Positions 7,734-18,590 are shown, counted from the stretch's first letter. The stretch: 64,000 nt of DNA from Achromobacter xylosoxidans (GCF_001457475.1 NZ_LN831029.1:5766001-5830000), one strand, 5' to 3'. Program-made: numbers and translations. The notes: generated from the sequence alone by a model not told the origin.

Positions 7734-8657
7734 ATGCCGCAACCCTCCGCCCCCCGCCCGCCCGGCGTCCTCGCCCCCGTGTTGACGCCGTTCGACGCCG
7801 ATCTGCTGCCGGATCCACGGCGCTTCGCGCGCCTCTGCCTGTGGCTGGCGCGGCAGGACTGCGGCCTGGCGATGTTCGGCACCAACTCGGAAGGCAATTC
7901 GCTGTCGGTGGACGAACGCCTCGACCTGCTGGACGCCGCGGTCGAGGCCGGCGTCCCCGCCGCGCGCATGTTGCCCGGCACCGGCAGTTGCGCGCTGCCC
8001 GACGCGGTCAGGCTGAGCCGCGCCGCGGTGGCGCACGGCTGCGCCGGCGTGCTGGCCCTGCCGCCGTTCTACTACAAGACGATCACCGACGATGGCCTGT
8101 TCGCCTTCTTCAGCGAACTCATCGAGCGCGTCGGCGACGCGCGCCTGCGCGTCTACCTGTATCACATCCCGCCCGTGGCGCACGTCGGCTTCTCGCACGC
8201 GCTGGTGGAACGGCTGCTCACGCGTTATCCCGTCGTCGTCGCGGGCATGAAGGACACCGGCGGCGACTGGGCCTACACCACGCGGACCCTTGAACAATTC
8301 TCCGCCGAGGGCTTCGGCGTCTACGCCGGCACCGAAACCCTGTTGCTCGAAACACTGCGCCTGGGCGGCGCGGGCTGCATCTCCGCCACCGCCAACGTCA
8401 ACCCCGGCCCCATCGTGCAACTGTGGCGGTCGTGGCGCGACGCCGACGCCCAGGCCCGCCAGGACGCGCTCAATGCGCTGCGCGGCGCGTTCTCGGCCTA
8501 TCCGCTGATCGCCGCCATGAAAGCCGCCATCGCGCAGGCCACCGGCGACGCCGGCTGGAACCGCCTGCGCCCGCCGCTGACGCCCCTGGACGAGCGCCAA
8601 CGGCAAGCATTGGGCGACGCCTTGCAGGGCCTGTCGTTCACCATCGACGCGCTCTGA
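7734..8657 (+). CDS. Dihydrodipicolinate synthase (DapA)-family aldolase/dehydratase
   Basis: 307 residues from ATG 7734. It has the family's (beta/alpha)8 signatures: FGTNSEGNSLS in the carboxylate-binding loop (GTxGE-like), Tyr143 in YLYHIPP, and the Schiff-base Lys173 in AGMKDTGG. As first gene of an operon with an enolase-superfamily dehydratase, a D-2-hydroxyacid dehydrogenase and a Bug receptor, it more likely acts in catabolism of a sugar acid or hydroxy-oxoacid (as KdgD or HpaI-like DapA relatives do) than in lysine synthesis. The substrate is not determined. Confidence 0.85.
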   Translation: MPQPSAPRPPGVLAPVLTPFDADLLPDPRRFARLCLWLARQDCGLAMFGTNSEGNSLSVDERLDLLDAAVEAGVPAARMLPGTGSCALPDAVRLSRAAVAHGCAGVLALPPFYYKTITDDGLFAFFSELIERVGDARLRVYLYHIPPVAHVGFSHALVERLLTRYPVVVAGMKDTGGDWAYTTRTLEQFSAEGFGVYAGTETLLLETLRLGGAGCISATANVNPGPIVQLWRSWRDADAQARQDALNALRGAFSAYPLIAAMKAAIAQATGDAGWNRLRPPLTPLDERQRQALGDALQGLSFTIDAL

Positions 8658-8733
8658 TCCCCGGGCGCCACCACGAAGGCAAGCCCACCACAACAGCGCA
8701 TCCCACGCAGGACGCGCGACCCAAGGAGACATC

Positions 8734-9738
8734 ATGACCCTCATCCCCACCCGCCTGCGGCACGCGTTGCCGCGCTTGCTGGCCGCTGCGCTGCTGCTGG
8801 GCGCGGCGTCGGCGCGGCCGGCCCACGCCGACGCGTCCGCGTATCCGTCGCGGCCCATCACCATCGTGATCCAGTATCCGGCGGGCGGTCCATCCGACAT
8901 CCTGGCGCGCATCCTCGCGCCGCGCCTGCAAGCGCGGCTGGGCCAGCCCGTCATTATCGAAGCCCGTGTCGGCGCCGGTGGCAACATCGGCACCGACGTG
9001 GTGGCCAAGGCGCAGCCCGACGGCCACACGCTGCTGCTGTCCTCCAGCGGCCCGCTGGCCATCAGTCCGTGGCTCTACCCCAGGCTGCCCTACGATCCGC
9101 TGCGCGACCTGGCTCCCGTCATTGAAGTCGCGGCGGTGCCGCTGGTCCTGCTGGTCAACCAGTCGAATCCGGCGCGCGACGCGCAGGCGCTGCTGGCCGA
9201 ACTGAAGGCCAGCCCCGGCCGCTACACCTATGGTTCTTCCGGCAACGGCACGCCCCAACACCTGTCTTCCGCGCTGTTGGAATCAACCACGGGTGCGCGC
9301 GCCGTGCATGTTCCCTACAAGGGCCAGGCGCCGATGGCCATCGACCTGATGGGTGGCCAGATCGACTTCGCCATCGACAGCATGGTCTCGGCCATGCCCA
9401 ACCTGACCAGCGGCCGCCTGCGTCCCCTGGCCGTCACCAGCAAGCAGCGCTCCGCGCTGCTGCCCGACGTTCCCACCCTGGACGAAGCCGGCGTGCCGGA
9501 CTACGAGTCGCTGGCCTGGTACGGCCTGATGGCGCCCGCGGCGACGCCGGCGCCAGTCATCTCGCGGCTCAACCAGACCTTGCGCGACATCATGGACCAG
9601 CCCGAGGTGCGCGAGCAGATCGCACGGCTCGGCAGCCCGGCCGTGCAAGGAACGCCCGAACAGTTCGGCGCCTTCATCCGCGCCGAGCACCGGAAATGGG
9701 GCGACATCGTCCGGCGCACCGGCGCCTCCCTTGATTGA
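8734..9738 (+). CDS. Bug-family (TctC) periplasmic tricarboxylate-type receptor
   Basis: 334 residues. It starts with a signal peptide (RHALPRLLAAALLLGAASA, cleavage near AHA/DAS) and then the Bug hallmark YPSRPITIVIQYPAGGPSDI. Further family blocks are VGAGGNIGTDVVA, YTYGSSGNGTPQHL, VPYKGQAPMAIDLMGGQID and LPDVPTLDEAGVPDYES. Bug proteins bind carboxylates in the periplasm, sometimes with TctAB permeases, often as orphans. No tctA or tctB is present here. Within this operon it probably captures or senses the acid substrate of the neighbouring enzymes. A GGAG motif lies 6-10 bp before the start. Confidence 0.93.
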   Translation: MTLIPTRLRHALPRLLAAALLLGAASARPAHADASAYPSRPITIVIQYPAGGPSDILARILAPRLQARLGQPVIIEARVGAGGNIGTDVVAKAQPDGHTLLLSSSGPLAISPWLYPRLPYDPLRDLAPVIEVAAVPLVLLVNQSNPARDAQALLAELKASPGRYTYGSSGNGTPQHLSSALLESTTGARAVHVPYKGQAPMAIDLMGGQIDFAIDSMVSAMPNLTSGRLRPLAVTSKQRSALLPDVPTLDEAGVPDYESLAWYGLMAPAATPAPVISRLNQTLRDIMDQPEVREQIARLGSPAVQGTPEQFGAFIRAEHRKWGDIVRRTGASLD

Positions 9739-9767
9739 CTCTCCCTGCACCGCCAGCCCGTCACGCC

Positions 9768-10943
9768 ATGAAAATCGTCCATGCCTGCGAAAAGACCATC
9801 CCGATCGAATGCGACCTGCGCAACGCGCGGGTGGACTTCAGCGAGATGACGGCCACCGTCGTCGCCGTCGCCACCGATCAGTTCCGCGACGGTCGGCGCG
9901 TGGTGGGCTACGCCTTCAACTCCTTTGGCCGCTATGCCTGCGGCGGTCCGCTGCGCGAGCGCTTCATCCCTCGCCTGCTGGCCGCGCCGCCGTCCGACCT
10001 GCTGGATCCGGATACGCAGCGGCTCGATCCGCCCCGCGTCGCGACCGCGCTGCTGCGCCGCGAAAAAGCCGGCGCGCACGCGGAACGCTCGATGGCGGTG
10101 GGCACGCTGGAACTGGCGCTCTGGGACGCCGCCGCCAAACTGGAAGGCCGGCCGCTGTACCAGGTCCTGGCCAGCCGCTACGGCGTTGCCGGCGCCGGGC
10201 GGCCGCGCGCCATTGCCTGCTACGCGGGCGGCGGTTTCTACAAACCGACCGACGACCGCGCCCGGCTGCGCGACGAGATCCAGGGGTATCTCGACGCCGG
10301 CTATCGCGATGTCAAGATCAAGGCCGGCGGCCTGCCGCTGGCGCAGGACCTGGCGCGCATCGAGTCCGCGCTGGCGCTGCTGCATGACGGCAGCCACCTG
10401 GCGCTGGACGCCAGTTGCGCTTTCGGCCGCGACAGCGCCCTGGCATATGCGCGGGCCGTGGCGCCGTACGGCTTGCGCTGGCTGGAAGAACCCTGCGACC
10501 CGGCCGATTTCGACACCTACCGCGCCGTCAGCGAACAGTATCCCGGCATGCTCGCCGGCGGCGAGAACCTGTATTCCAAGGAAGAGGCGGAGAACTTCCT
10601 GCGCTATGGCCCGGCGCCGCACCGGGTGGTGCTGCAACCCGATCCGCCGCTGGCCTACGGCATTGGCGAATTCCACCGCATGGTGCGGCTGGCCGGGCGC
10701 CACGGCGTGCCGGCGGCCCACATCATGCCGCATGGCGGCAACCTGATGTCGCTGCACGTCGCGGCCGGCTTGGGGCTGGGCGGCGCGGAATCCTATCCCG
10801 GCCTGTTCGGCGCGTTCGGCGGCTTCGGCCGCGAAGTCGCGATCGCGGACGGCCATGCCTCGCTGCCCGCCGCGCCCGGCATCGGCTTCGAGGAACAGCC
10901 CGAGCTCTATCGCATTTTCGCCGCCTTGCCGGCCAACCCTTGA
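9768..10943 (+). CDS. Enolase-superfamily (mandelate racemase/muconate lactonizing) dehydratase
   Basis: 391 residues from ATG 9768 (MKIVHACEKTIPIEC); a TTG 33 bases upstream is less likely. The barrel carries the superfamily residues: Lys183-x-Lys185 (DVKIKAG), metal ligands Asp214 (LALDASCAF), Glu240 (LRWLEEP) and Glu266 (LAGGENLY), and His322 in IMPHGGN. The KxK plus His arrangement is that of the mandelate racemase subgroup, which includes acid-sugar dehydratases. Reaction by inference: removal of water from a sugar acid or hydroxy acid to give a 2-oxo acid for the DapA-family enzyme. Confidence 0.85.
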   Translation: MKIVHACEKTIPIECDLRNARVDFSEMTATVVAVATDQFRDGRRVVGYAFNSFGRYACGGPLRERFIPRLLAAPPSDLLDPDTQRLDPPRVATALLRREKAGAHAERSMAVGTLELALWDAAAKLEGRPLYQVLASRYGVAGAGRPRAIACYAGGGFYKPTDDRARLRDEIQGYLDAGYRDVKIKAGGLPLAQDLARIESALALLHDGSHLALDASCAFGRDSALAYARAVAPYGLRWLEEPCDPADFDTYRAVSEQYPGMLAGGENLYSKEEAENFLRYGPAPHRVVLQPDPPLAYGIGEFHRMVRLAGRHGVPAAHIMPHGGNLMSLHVAAGLGLGGAESYPGLFGAFGGFGREVAIADGHASLPAAPGIGFEEQPELYRIFAALPANP

Positions 10944-10958
10944 TGAGGTCGAGCGTCC

Positions 10959-12050
10959 ATGCCCTCCCCCCACACCATTTTCATCGCCGCTGACTTCGTG
11001 CTCGATCCGGCCCTGGACTCGGCGGCCGAGCGGTTGCGCGAGCAGGGCCATACCGTGGTGCGCGGCCCGCGCGCCGTGCCCGGCCGCAAGACCGTGCTGC
11101 CGCCGGAACGCCTGGGCGAACTCGTAGGCGCCGCCGACGTCATCGTCGCGACTTCGCGCGTCGTGATCGACGACGCCGTGCTGGACGCGGCGCCGCGGCT
11201 GCGCGGCGTCGTGTTCCCCTCCATCGGCACCGAATCGCTGGACCTGGCCGAGGCTGGCCGGCGCGGCCTGATGGTGGCCAACGGCGCCACGCCGGAGAAT
11301 TTCCAGAGCATGGCGGAAGCCACCATCATGCTGATGCTGAACCTGAGCTACGACCTGCGCGGCACCGAGGACCTGCTGCGCCGCAATGCGCCCCGCCCGG
11401 CCGCGCCGCGGGCGCGGATGCTGCAAGGCAAGACCGTCGGCCTGGTGGGCTTCGGCCGCATCGCGCGCGCCGTGGCCGACAGACTGCGCGGCTGGAACGT
11501 CGAGATCCTGGCCAGCAGCCCGCGCCTGGATCCGGCGCAGGTCCCGGCCGGCGTGCGAGCGGTCGCGCTCGATACCTTGCTGCGGGCCAGCGACATCGTC
11601 AGCCTGCACACCACGCTCACCCCGGGCAGCCGCCACCTGATCGGGCCGGCCGAATTGCGGCGCATGAAGCCCGGCGCCTTCCTCCTGAACACCGCGCGCG
11701 GCGCCTGTGTCGACGAGGCCGCCGTCCACCAGGCCCTGCGCGACGGCCTCATCGCCGGCGCAGCGCTGGACGCGTTCGAGGTGGAGCCGCTGCCGCCGGA
11801 CAGCCCGCTGCGGCAACTGGACAACGCCATCCTGACCCCGCACATGGCCGGGCACACCCAGGAGCTGTATGCCTCGTTCGCGCCGGCCTGCGTGCGCAAT
11901 GTGGAGGCGATACTCGCCGGTGAACTGCCGCCTCATGCATGCAATCCCTCGGCGGCGCCGGCCTGGCGCGAGCGGCTGGCCAGGCTCGATGGCGCGCGTG
12001 GCGGCGGCTTGGCGCACGCGCGGAATGCCGCGCCGCCTTTCAGAAAATGA
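10959..12050 (+). CDS. D-isomer-specific 2-hydroxyacid dehydrogenase
   Basis: 363 residues. The NAD-binding fold is seen at GLVGFGRIARAVADRL (GxGxxx near residues 161-168). The catalytic triad is Arg247 (LLNTARGACV), Glu276 (DAFEVEPLP) and His295 (LTPHMAGHT). The family reduces 2-oxoacids or oxidises D-2-hydroxyacids with NAD(P)H. It is the last gene of the operon, 15 bp after the enolase-family gene. Its 3' end overlaps the convergent porin gene by 11 bp. The substrate probably matches the sugar-acid theme of the operon. Confidence 0.9.
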   Translation: MPSPHTIFIAADFVLDPALDSAAERLREQGHTVVRGPRAVPGRKTVLPPERLGELVGAADVIVATSRVVIDDAVLDAAPRLRGVVFPSIGTESLDLAEAGRRGLMVANGATPENFQSMAEATIMLMLNLSYDLRGTEDLLRRNAPRPAAPRARMLQGKTVGLVGFGRIARAVADRLRGWNVEILASSPRLDPAQVPAGVRAVALDTLLRASDIVSLHTTLTPGSRHLIGPAELRRMKPGAFLLNTARGACVDEAAVHQALRDGLIAGAALDAFEVEPLPPDSPLRQLDNAILTPHMAGHTQELYASFAPACVRNVEAILAGELPPHACNPSAAPAWRERLARLDGARGGGLAHARNAAPPFRK

Positions 12051-13179
12051 AACGCATGCCCGCGCCGTAGGCGCGCACGTCAGCGCCCGCGCCGGCGGGC
12101 GGCACGCCGCCCAGCGTCAGCGCGGACGCTGCCGTGTTGTTCAACAGGCCATAGGACAGGTAAAACGAGATCTTGGGCGACACCGGATAGACGTAACTCG
12201 CGCCGATCACGGTGGCGCGGGCGCGGCCGTCCGGTTGCTGCAGCACTGCGCGCTGGACGTTGACCGCGAGAACACCGCGCGCAAACCGGATCACTCCGCC
12301 CGCCCAAACCGTGCCGCCATCGTGCCCCGGCTCGGGGTGCCAAGCCCGGAAATATCCGCCAGCCAGGGTCACGTTGCCCATGGGATACCGCCCTCCCACC
12401 AACAGATCGTGACGGGTGCCGGCCGCCCCGGTGAAGAACGGCGGCGTCCCTGCCACGCGCGGCAGGCGCAACTGCTGGTAGGCCGTGGTCAGCACGGCCC
12501 CGCCGCGGGCGTAGTAGGCGACCGAGGCTCCCCACATGCGATTGGCATCGGCCGGCCGTCGGTCCGGACCGCCCCAGCCTTGCGAGCCAAAGCTGCCCAT
12601 CAGGCGCAGTTGCAGGCCGTCCGATGTCACAGGCGTAGCGTAGAACAGCGCATTGCTGGCGCGGCCGAAGCGCTCGGAGCCGGTGCCCGACAATTGCACG
12701 ATCTGCTGCATGTTGCCGTAACCCGCCAGCTTCAGCGGGTCGACTTCCACCATCGACCAGTACAGCGGCGTGTAGTCACGCCCCAGGCTCAAGCTGCCAT
12801 GACGGCTCTCAACGCCGACGTAGGCGCGCCGGTTGAAACCGCCCGCTATCGGTTGCCCACGCGGCTCGGCCGCCGTGGCGCTGGCGGGATCGCCGTAATA
12901 CGTGGCAGCCTGGCCATTGCCCAGGTTGAAATCGGTCTCCAGCTGGAACACCGCGCGCAGGCCTTCGCCAAGCTCCTCCGATCCTTGCAACCCGACCAGC
13001 GAGCCGCTGAGTATGCCGGACCGCATCGCCACCGAGCTGGCGCCGTGCCGCGCGCCATTGTCGATGTATGCCAGGCCAGCGTCCACGATGCCATACACCG
13101 TCACCGCCGCCTGCGCGCGGCACGCTCCCATGGCGCACAGCAGCGCGCAGGCGGCCAGCTTCCAGGCCGGAATGCCCAT
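12040..13179 (-). CDS. Outer-membrane porin (betaproteobacterial OmpC-like family)
   Basis: 379 residues with a signal peptide (KLAACALLCAMGACRAQA) and mature start VTVYGIVDAGLAYIDNG, the usual opening of the family. Typical blocks include QLETDFNLGNGQ, FNRRAYVGVESRHGSLSLGR, and strands of alternating hydrophobic residues. It ends in a C-terminal phenylalanine (YGAGMRFIF) that the BAM complex recognises. It forms general diffusion pores for small anionic solutes. The 3' end overlaps the convergent dehydrogenase gene by 11 bp. Confidence 0.93.
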   Translation of the reverse strand: MGIPAWKLAACALLCAMGACRAQAAVTVYGIVDAGLAYIDNGARHGASSVAMRSGILSGSLVGLQGSEELGEGLRAVFQLETDFNLGNGQAATYYGDPASATAAEPRGQPIAGGFNRRAYVGVESRHGSLSLGRDYTPLYWSMVEVDPLKLAGYGNMQQIVQLSGTGSERFGRASNALFYATPVTSDGLQLRLMGSFGSQGWGGPDRRPADANRMWGASVAYYARGGAVLTTAYQQLRLPRVAGTPPFFTGAAGTRHDLLVGGRYPMGNVTLAGGYFRAWHPEPGHDGGTVWAGGVIRFARGVLAVNVQRAVLQQPDGRARATVIGASYVYPVSPKISFYLSYGLLNNTAASALTLGGVPPAGAGADVRAYGAGMRFIF

Positions 13180-13216
13180 CGTCTTCCCCTCGATCCGCCC
13201 GCGGGCGGCGGCCGGC

Positions 13217-14866
<1,650 letters not shown>

Positions 14867-15012
14867 GGCTCCATCCAGGATTTGAGGGAAAAACGAAACA
14901 CGCGCCATCGGCCAGGCACGGCCAACCCCGCGCCGGCGCGCGGGGCGGCGGCGAAGGCGGCGGATATACGGAGATTGGGCGGCCTGCTGCGCGCGACGCC
15001 GCCGGGCGCTGG

Positions 15013-16539
15013 CTAGCGAGCGGCGGCAGGCTCGGGACGCAACTGCCCGAACGGCACGCGCGACAGGTCCAGCAACAGCTGCGTGGCGGCCACGGTTTCA
15101 CGTTGCATGCGCGCGTAGTCGACCTTGTCGGCCGTGGTCACGCCGTAATTGAGCAGGTAGTTGGGGCCGGAGATGTAGTTGATGGTTGGTATCCGGCCGC
15201 GCCCCCAGAAGTACTGCCCTTCTCCTGGCCAGACAGCGTTGTTCGGGCCGCCATCCCCCTTGGGGTTGAGCGGTGGCATGATGAAGGCCGGCCCCGCGTC
15301 CGCCTGGCGCACCATCGCTTCGGCGGCGTCCACCAGCGCCGGGATTGGCGGCATGAATACGCCGACAGGTTCGAATTTTCCGGTTGGCGCCAGCTTGCCG
15401 GTTGCGTCCGGCAGCCACTCCATCGCCCCCAGGTGCTCGATGGTCACGACGGCGGCAATGCGCGAGGCCAGCGCGTCGCCCTGATGGCGCGCCAGAAAAT
15501 CCTGCACCCCGGCGCCACCCGCGAAATGTCCGCTGGACAGCATGATCATCACGCCGCGCGGCAGGGAGCTGCGCGGCAGGCGCGACAGGTAGCCTGCCAT
15601 ATCGACGATGGCATTGGGGCCATTGTCCTCGATGCCGTTGGTGCCGTCCGTGTGGCTGTTGATCACGATCCACTCATCCGTCGCCCCCGGAATGACGCCG
15701 ATCAGGTTGCGCGTGCGCACTTGCTCCACCTGCGCGTCCAGCGTCAGCCGCAGCGCGGCGCCCTTGGCCGCCAGCGCTTTCAGGCGGCGTCCCGCGTCAC
15801 GGTCCACGTACAAGGCCGGCACGGCGCGCAACTCCCGGTCGTAGGGCGCATACAGTCCCTCGGCGGTCTGCGCCGGCGCGTCGATGATGGCGATGGCGCC
15901 CACGGCGCCCGCCGCCTGCAGTTTTTCCTGCAGCGCGGTCAACACCTCCAGGACCTGGTAGGGCCGCGCATACGGCGCGCCTGGCGGCAACGAACCGGCC
16001 GGGTCGTAGGCGCGCAGCGCCAACCGATGGAAGAAATCGCCGGTAAGCGTGGCGCGCGGCAGGTCGAACAGCACGATCTTGCCAGCGACACGCTGGTCCG
16101 GCGCCGCGCCCGGCGGCAGGTACACCAGCCCCGCCTCCCGACCTTGCGCGCCGGTTCTGCCCGAATAAGGCACGTAGCCCGCGACGGCGATCCGCTCGCC
16201 GTCCGCGGCCTGCAAGGCCCAGTGCCGGGCCGACCAGCGCGCCAGCGGTAGCGATTCGAAGCGCAGGGCACGCACACCCGCCGCCAGCAGCCGCTCGTGC
16301 AACTGGTCGACGTAGCGCTCGTGCGCGGGCGAGCCGGTGTCGCGTAGCCCCATGGCGTCCAGTTCCTCCTGCCAGCGGCGCACCTGCTCGCGCGGCAGGA
16401 ATTCGCGTCCGTCCACCTTCATAGCGGCTTGCGCCGGCAAGGCCTGCGGACCGCGAGCCTGCGGCCCGGACGCGCAAGCGGCCAGCAAGACGCATCCCAC
16501 CGCGCCACACACGCCGCGCAGGTTCCTCCACTTGCTCAT
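15013..16539 (-). CDS. M28-family zinc peptidase-like lipoprotein
   Basis: 508 residues from ATG 16539, preceded by AGGAGAC. The signal peptide ends in a lipobox (VGCVLLAACASG, cysteine acylated), so this is a membrane-anchored periplasmic lipoprotein. A PA-type insertion (YLPPGAAPDQRVAGKIVLFD) precedes the M28 core: INSHTDGTNGIEDNGPNA carries the His-x-Asp metal ligand pair and a bridging acid, followed by VVTIEHLGAMEW. Members are aminopeptidases or related amidases. Further metal ligands in the C-terminal third are not obvious by eye, so activity is not certain. Confidence 0.8.
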   Translation of the reverse strand: MSKWRNLRGVCGAVGCVLLAACASGPQARGPQALPAQAAMKVDGREFLPREQVRRWQEELDAMGLRDTGSPAHERYVDQLHERLLAAGVRALRFESLPLARWSARHWALQAADGERIAVAGYVPYSGRTGAQGREAGLVYLPPGAAPDQRVAGKIVLFDLPRATLTGDFFHRLALRAYDPAGSLPPGAPYARPYQVLEVLTALQEKLQAAGAVGAIAIIDAPAQTAEGLYAPYDRELRAVPALYVDRDAGRRLKALAAKGAALRLTLDAQVEQVRTRNLIGVIPGATDEWIVINSHTDGTNGIEDNGPNAIVDMAGYLSRLPRSSLPRGVMIMLSSGHFAGGAGVQDFLARHQGDALASRIAAVVTIEHLGAMEWLPDATGKLAPTGKFEPVGVFMPPIPALVDAAEAMVRQADAGPAFIMPPLNPKGDGGPNNAVWPGEGQYFWGRGRIPTINYISGPNYLLNYGVTTADKVDYARMQRETVAATQLLLDLSRVPFGQLRPEPAAAR

Positions 16540-16681
16540 GCTTGTCTCCTTCGGTGATCTTGTGCCAGTTCTACCGATACTGAATGCGATTGTGCGGCAG
16601 CGCCGCGTCTGGCGGCAGACCACCGACGGGGGGTATGCCTCCCCCAAAGCGGGGTATCTGGCCGCGATCGCCGGCCGGGCC

Positions 16682-17458
16682 TCACGGCCCCGGCGCGATC
16701 AGGCCCGCCTTGATGGCGCAGGCCACCGCCTCGGCGCGTCGCCTGGCGCCCAGCCTCGACATGATCTTCTTGACGCTGTCCTTGACCGTGTGGGGACTGC
16801 GGTGGACGATGCCGGCGATCTCCGCATTGGACCGCCCCTGCGCCAGCAGGCCCAGGATCTTCAGGTCCGAGGCGCTCAGCCCATGCTTTTCGGCGGCCAG
16901 ACGGCTGAGCATGCATTGCGCCTCGCGCAGCTTGTCATCCCCCGCCTCGCCGGCCTCAGGTGCCCCGTGCACCAGTTCGGCGATGCGCGCGTACATGGCC
17001 ATCGCAATGCGCGTGCGCTCCTCCAACAGGGTCACGCGCTGCGACTTCTCGGTTACCAGCGACTGCAGCGCCTTGATCTCGTTGATGTCACGGGCGATGC
17101 CCTGGCGCCCGACCACTTTCCCGCCCCGCATCAGCGGGCCGGCGCGCACCTCGAGATGGACGATACGGCCGTCGCGATGGCGCGCCTCGACTTCGAAGAA
17201 CGGCGTGCGGTCCTGTCCCAGGACGCCCTGGCGGTAGTGGCGCGAGGCGATCTGCGCCGAGTTCTCGGTCAGCACCTCGGTGAACGGCAGGCCCATCAAC
17301 GCCCTGGCGCGAAATCCCAGCACGCGCTCGGCGGCCTGGTTCAGGTAGGTGAACCGGCCTTCCAGATCGAGCGTGTAGATCAGGTCGCCGGCGGCCTCGA
17401 TCAAGGCCTCGAAATCCGGCGCTTGCGGTGCGCGAGCGGGCTGGCGGACAGGGTTCAT
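16682..17458 (-). CDS. PAS domain - LuxR-type HTH regulator
   Basis: 258 residues from ATG 17458, preceded by AGGAGG. An N-terminal PAS sensor domain spans about residues 15-130 (AAGDLIYTLDLEGRFTYLN, AERVLGFRARALMG, then the PAC-like RDGRIVHLEVRAGPL and GRQGIARDINEI). A helical linker leads to a C-terminal GerE/LuxR HTH (LSASDLKILGLLAQGRSNAE, HRSPHTVKDSVKKIMSRLGA). There is no phosphoacceptor domain, so a small ligand or redox signal is likely. It lies between the peptidase and the cyclase genes on the same strand and may control one of them. Confidence 0.88.
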   Translation of the reverse strand: MNPVRQPARAPQAPDFEALIEAAGDLIYTLDLEGRFTYLNQAAERVLGFRARALMGLPFTEVLTENSAQIASRHYRQGVLGQDRTPFFEVEARHRDGRIVHLEVRAGPLMRGGKVVGRQGIARDINEIKALQSLVTEKSQRVTLLEERTRIAMAMYARIAELVHGAPEAGEAGDDKLREAQCMLSRLAAEKHGLSASDLKILGLLAQGRSNAEIAGIVHRSPHTVKDSVKKIMSRLGARRRAEAVACAIKAGLIAPGP

Positions 17459-17539
17459 GGGCGACGCCTCCTGGAAAGGGTTGCAGGCAAGCGGCCAGCC
17501 TAGGGGGTGTTCGCGTGAAAAGCAACTTCGCGCCGGCCG

Positions 17540-17562
17540 GCGGACAGGCGCGGCCTGTCCGC
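17540..17562. terminator. Perfect 10-bp stem hairpin after the cyclase gene
   Basis: GCGGACAGGC (17540-17549) and GCCTGTCCGC (17553-17562) pair perfectly across a 3-nt loop, 15 bp past the stop of the minus-strand cyclase gene and before the regulator gene. There is no clear T-run, so it may be a weak terminator or an RNA-stabilising 3' structure. Confidence 0.45.
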
Positions 17563-17576
17563 GCATGGCGGCGTCC

Positions 17577-18590
17577 TCAGCGCAGCGGCATCGCCACCGG
17601 GCGCAACGGCGCCGCATCGCCGCCACGGATCTTCAGCGGGCCGCCAATGAAAGCGAACTCATAGACCTTGTCGCGCGACAGTTCGTCCAGCGCCGCCAGT
17701 TCGATGATGGGCACGCCTTGCTGCGCCAGCAGGTAGGTATGCAGCGGCACGTAGTCATCGGCGACTTCCGACGGGAAGGTCTCGAAGCTGAGGTTGTCCG
17801 CGCCCAGGATCATGGCGCCGCCTTCTTCCACCAGATAGCGGGCCGCGTCCAGCCCCATGCCCGGCGGCTTGGCCATGTAGGCGGCCGGGTCGTCGTACAG
17901 CTTCATGCGGCCGGTGCGGATCAGCACGATGTCGCCCTGCTGCAGCGCGGTCTTCTGCCGCGCCAGCGCCGCCTTCAGGTCCTGGCGGGTAATGCGATAC
18001 GAATCCGGCAGCATGTCCACGCCCTTCAGCGCGGCCACGTCGATCAGCACCCCGCGCGCCACCAGCGGCGGGAATTTCTCGATGCCGGTGCGCTTCCAGC
18101 CGCGGTCGCCCAGGTGTTCGTCGGCGCGAAATCCGTTCCATATCCTGCCGTGGATGCCGAAGTGGTTCAGCGCGTCGATGTGCGTGCCGGTGTGGCTGTA
18201 CATCGAGAACGCGGTGCCGGTGTAGCTGCGCATCGCGTTCATGTCCTTGCCCACGCCCATCGGATCATCGACTTCGGTGCCGCGCGGCGTGTGCGTCATC
18301 CAGAACTGGTAATGGGGATCGCCAGCATCCTGCCAGCTCGGCATGCCCACGTAGTATTCCGTGGCCAGGTCATAGACCTTGTCGCCCGCCACACGCGACA
18401 TCACGGCGGCGCGCGAGGCGGGCGTGATGAGGTTGAGGCGGCCGATCTCGTCGTCCGGCCCCCATGGGCTGATGCCGACCTCCTGCCCGGAGGCGGGCGC
18501 GCGCGCCGGCGCGCCATGCGCAAAAGCGTTGAAACCAATGGCAGCGCCCAGCGCCACGGCGAGCAGTCTGGAAGTATTGCGGATGTTCAT
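17577..18590 (-). CDS. Exported cyclase-family (kynurenine formamidase-like) metal hydrolase
   Basis: 337 residues with a signal peptide (SRLLAVALGAAIGFNAFA). The family metal motif HxGTHxDxxxH is intact as His133-TGT-His137-x-Asp139-xxx-His143 (SHTGTHIDALNHFG). PrdL/KynB-like putative cyclases hydrolyse amide or lactone bonds; KynB opens N-formylkynurenine. This protein is longer than KynB (about 210 residues) and appears exported, so it belongs to the larger putative-cyclase branch. The substrate is unknown. Confidence 0.85.
   Translation of the reverse strand: MNIRNTSRLLAVALGAAIGFNAFAHGAPARAPASGQEVGISPWGPDDEIGRLNLITPASRAAVMSRVAGDKVYDLATEYYVGMPSWQDAGDPHYQFWMTHTPRGTEVDDPMGVGKDMNAMRSYTGTAFSMYSHTGTHIDALNHFGIHGRIWNGFRADEHLGDRGWKRTGIEKFPPLVARGVLIDVAALKGVDMLPDSYRITRQDLKAALARQKTALQQGDIVLIRTGRMKLYDDPAAYMAKPPGMGLDAARYLVEEGGAMILGADNLSFETFPSEVADDYVPLHTYLLAQQGVPIIELAALDELSRDKVYEFAFIGGPLKIRGGDAAPLRPVAMPLR

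Noticed and set aside
9501..12017. 838-codon minus-strand frame opposite the Bug/enolase/dehydrogenase genes
   Set aside because: A shadow frame in high-GC DNA; the plus-strand genes have intact active sites.
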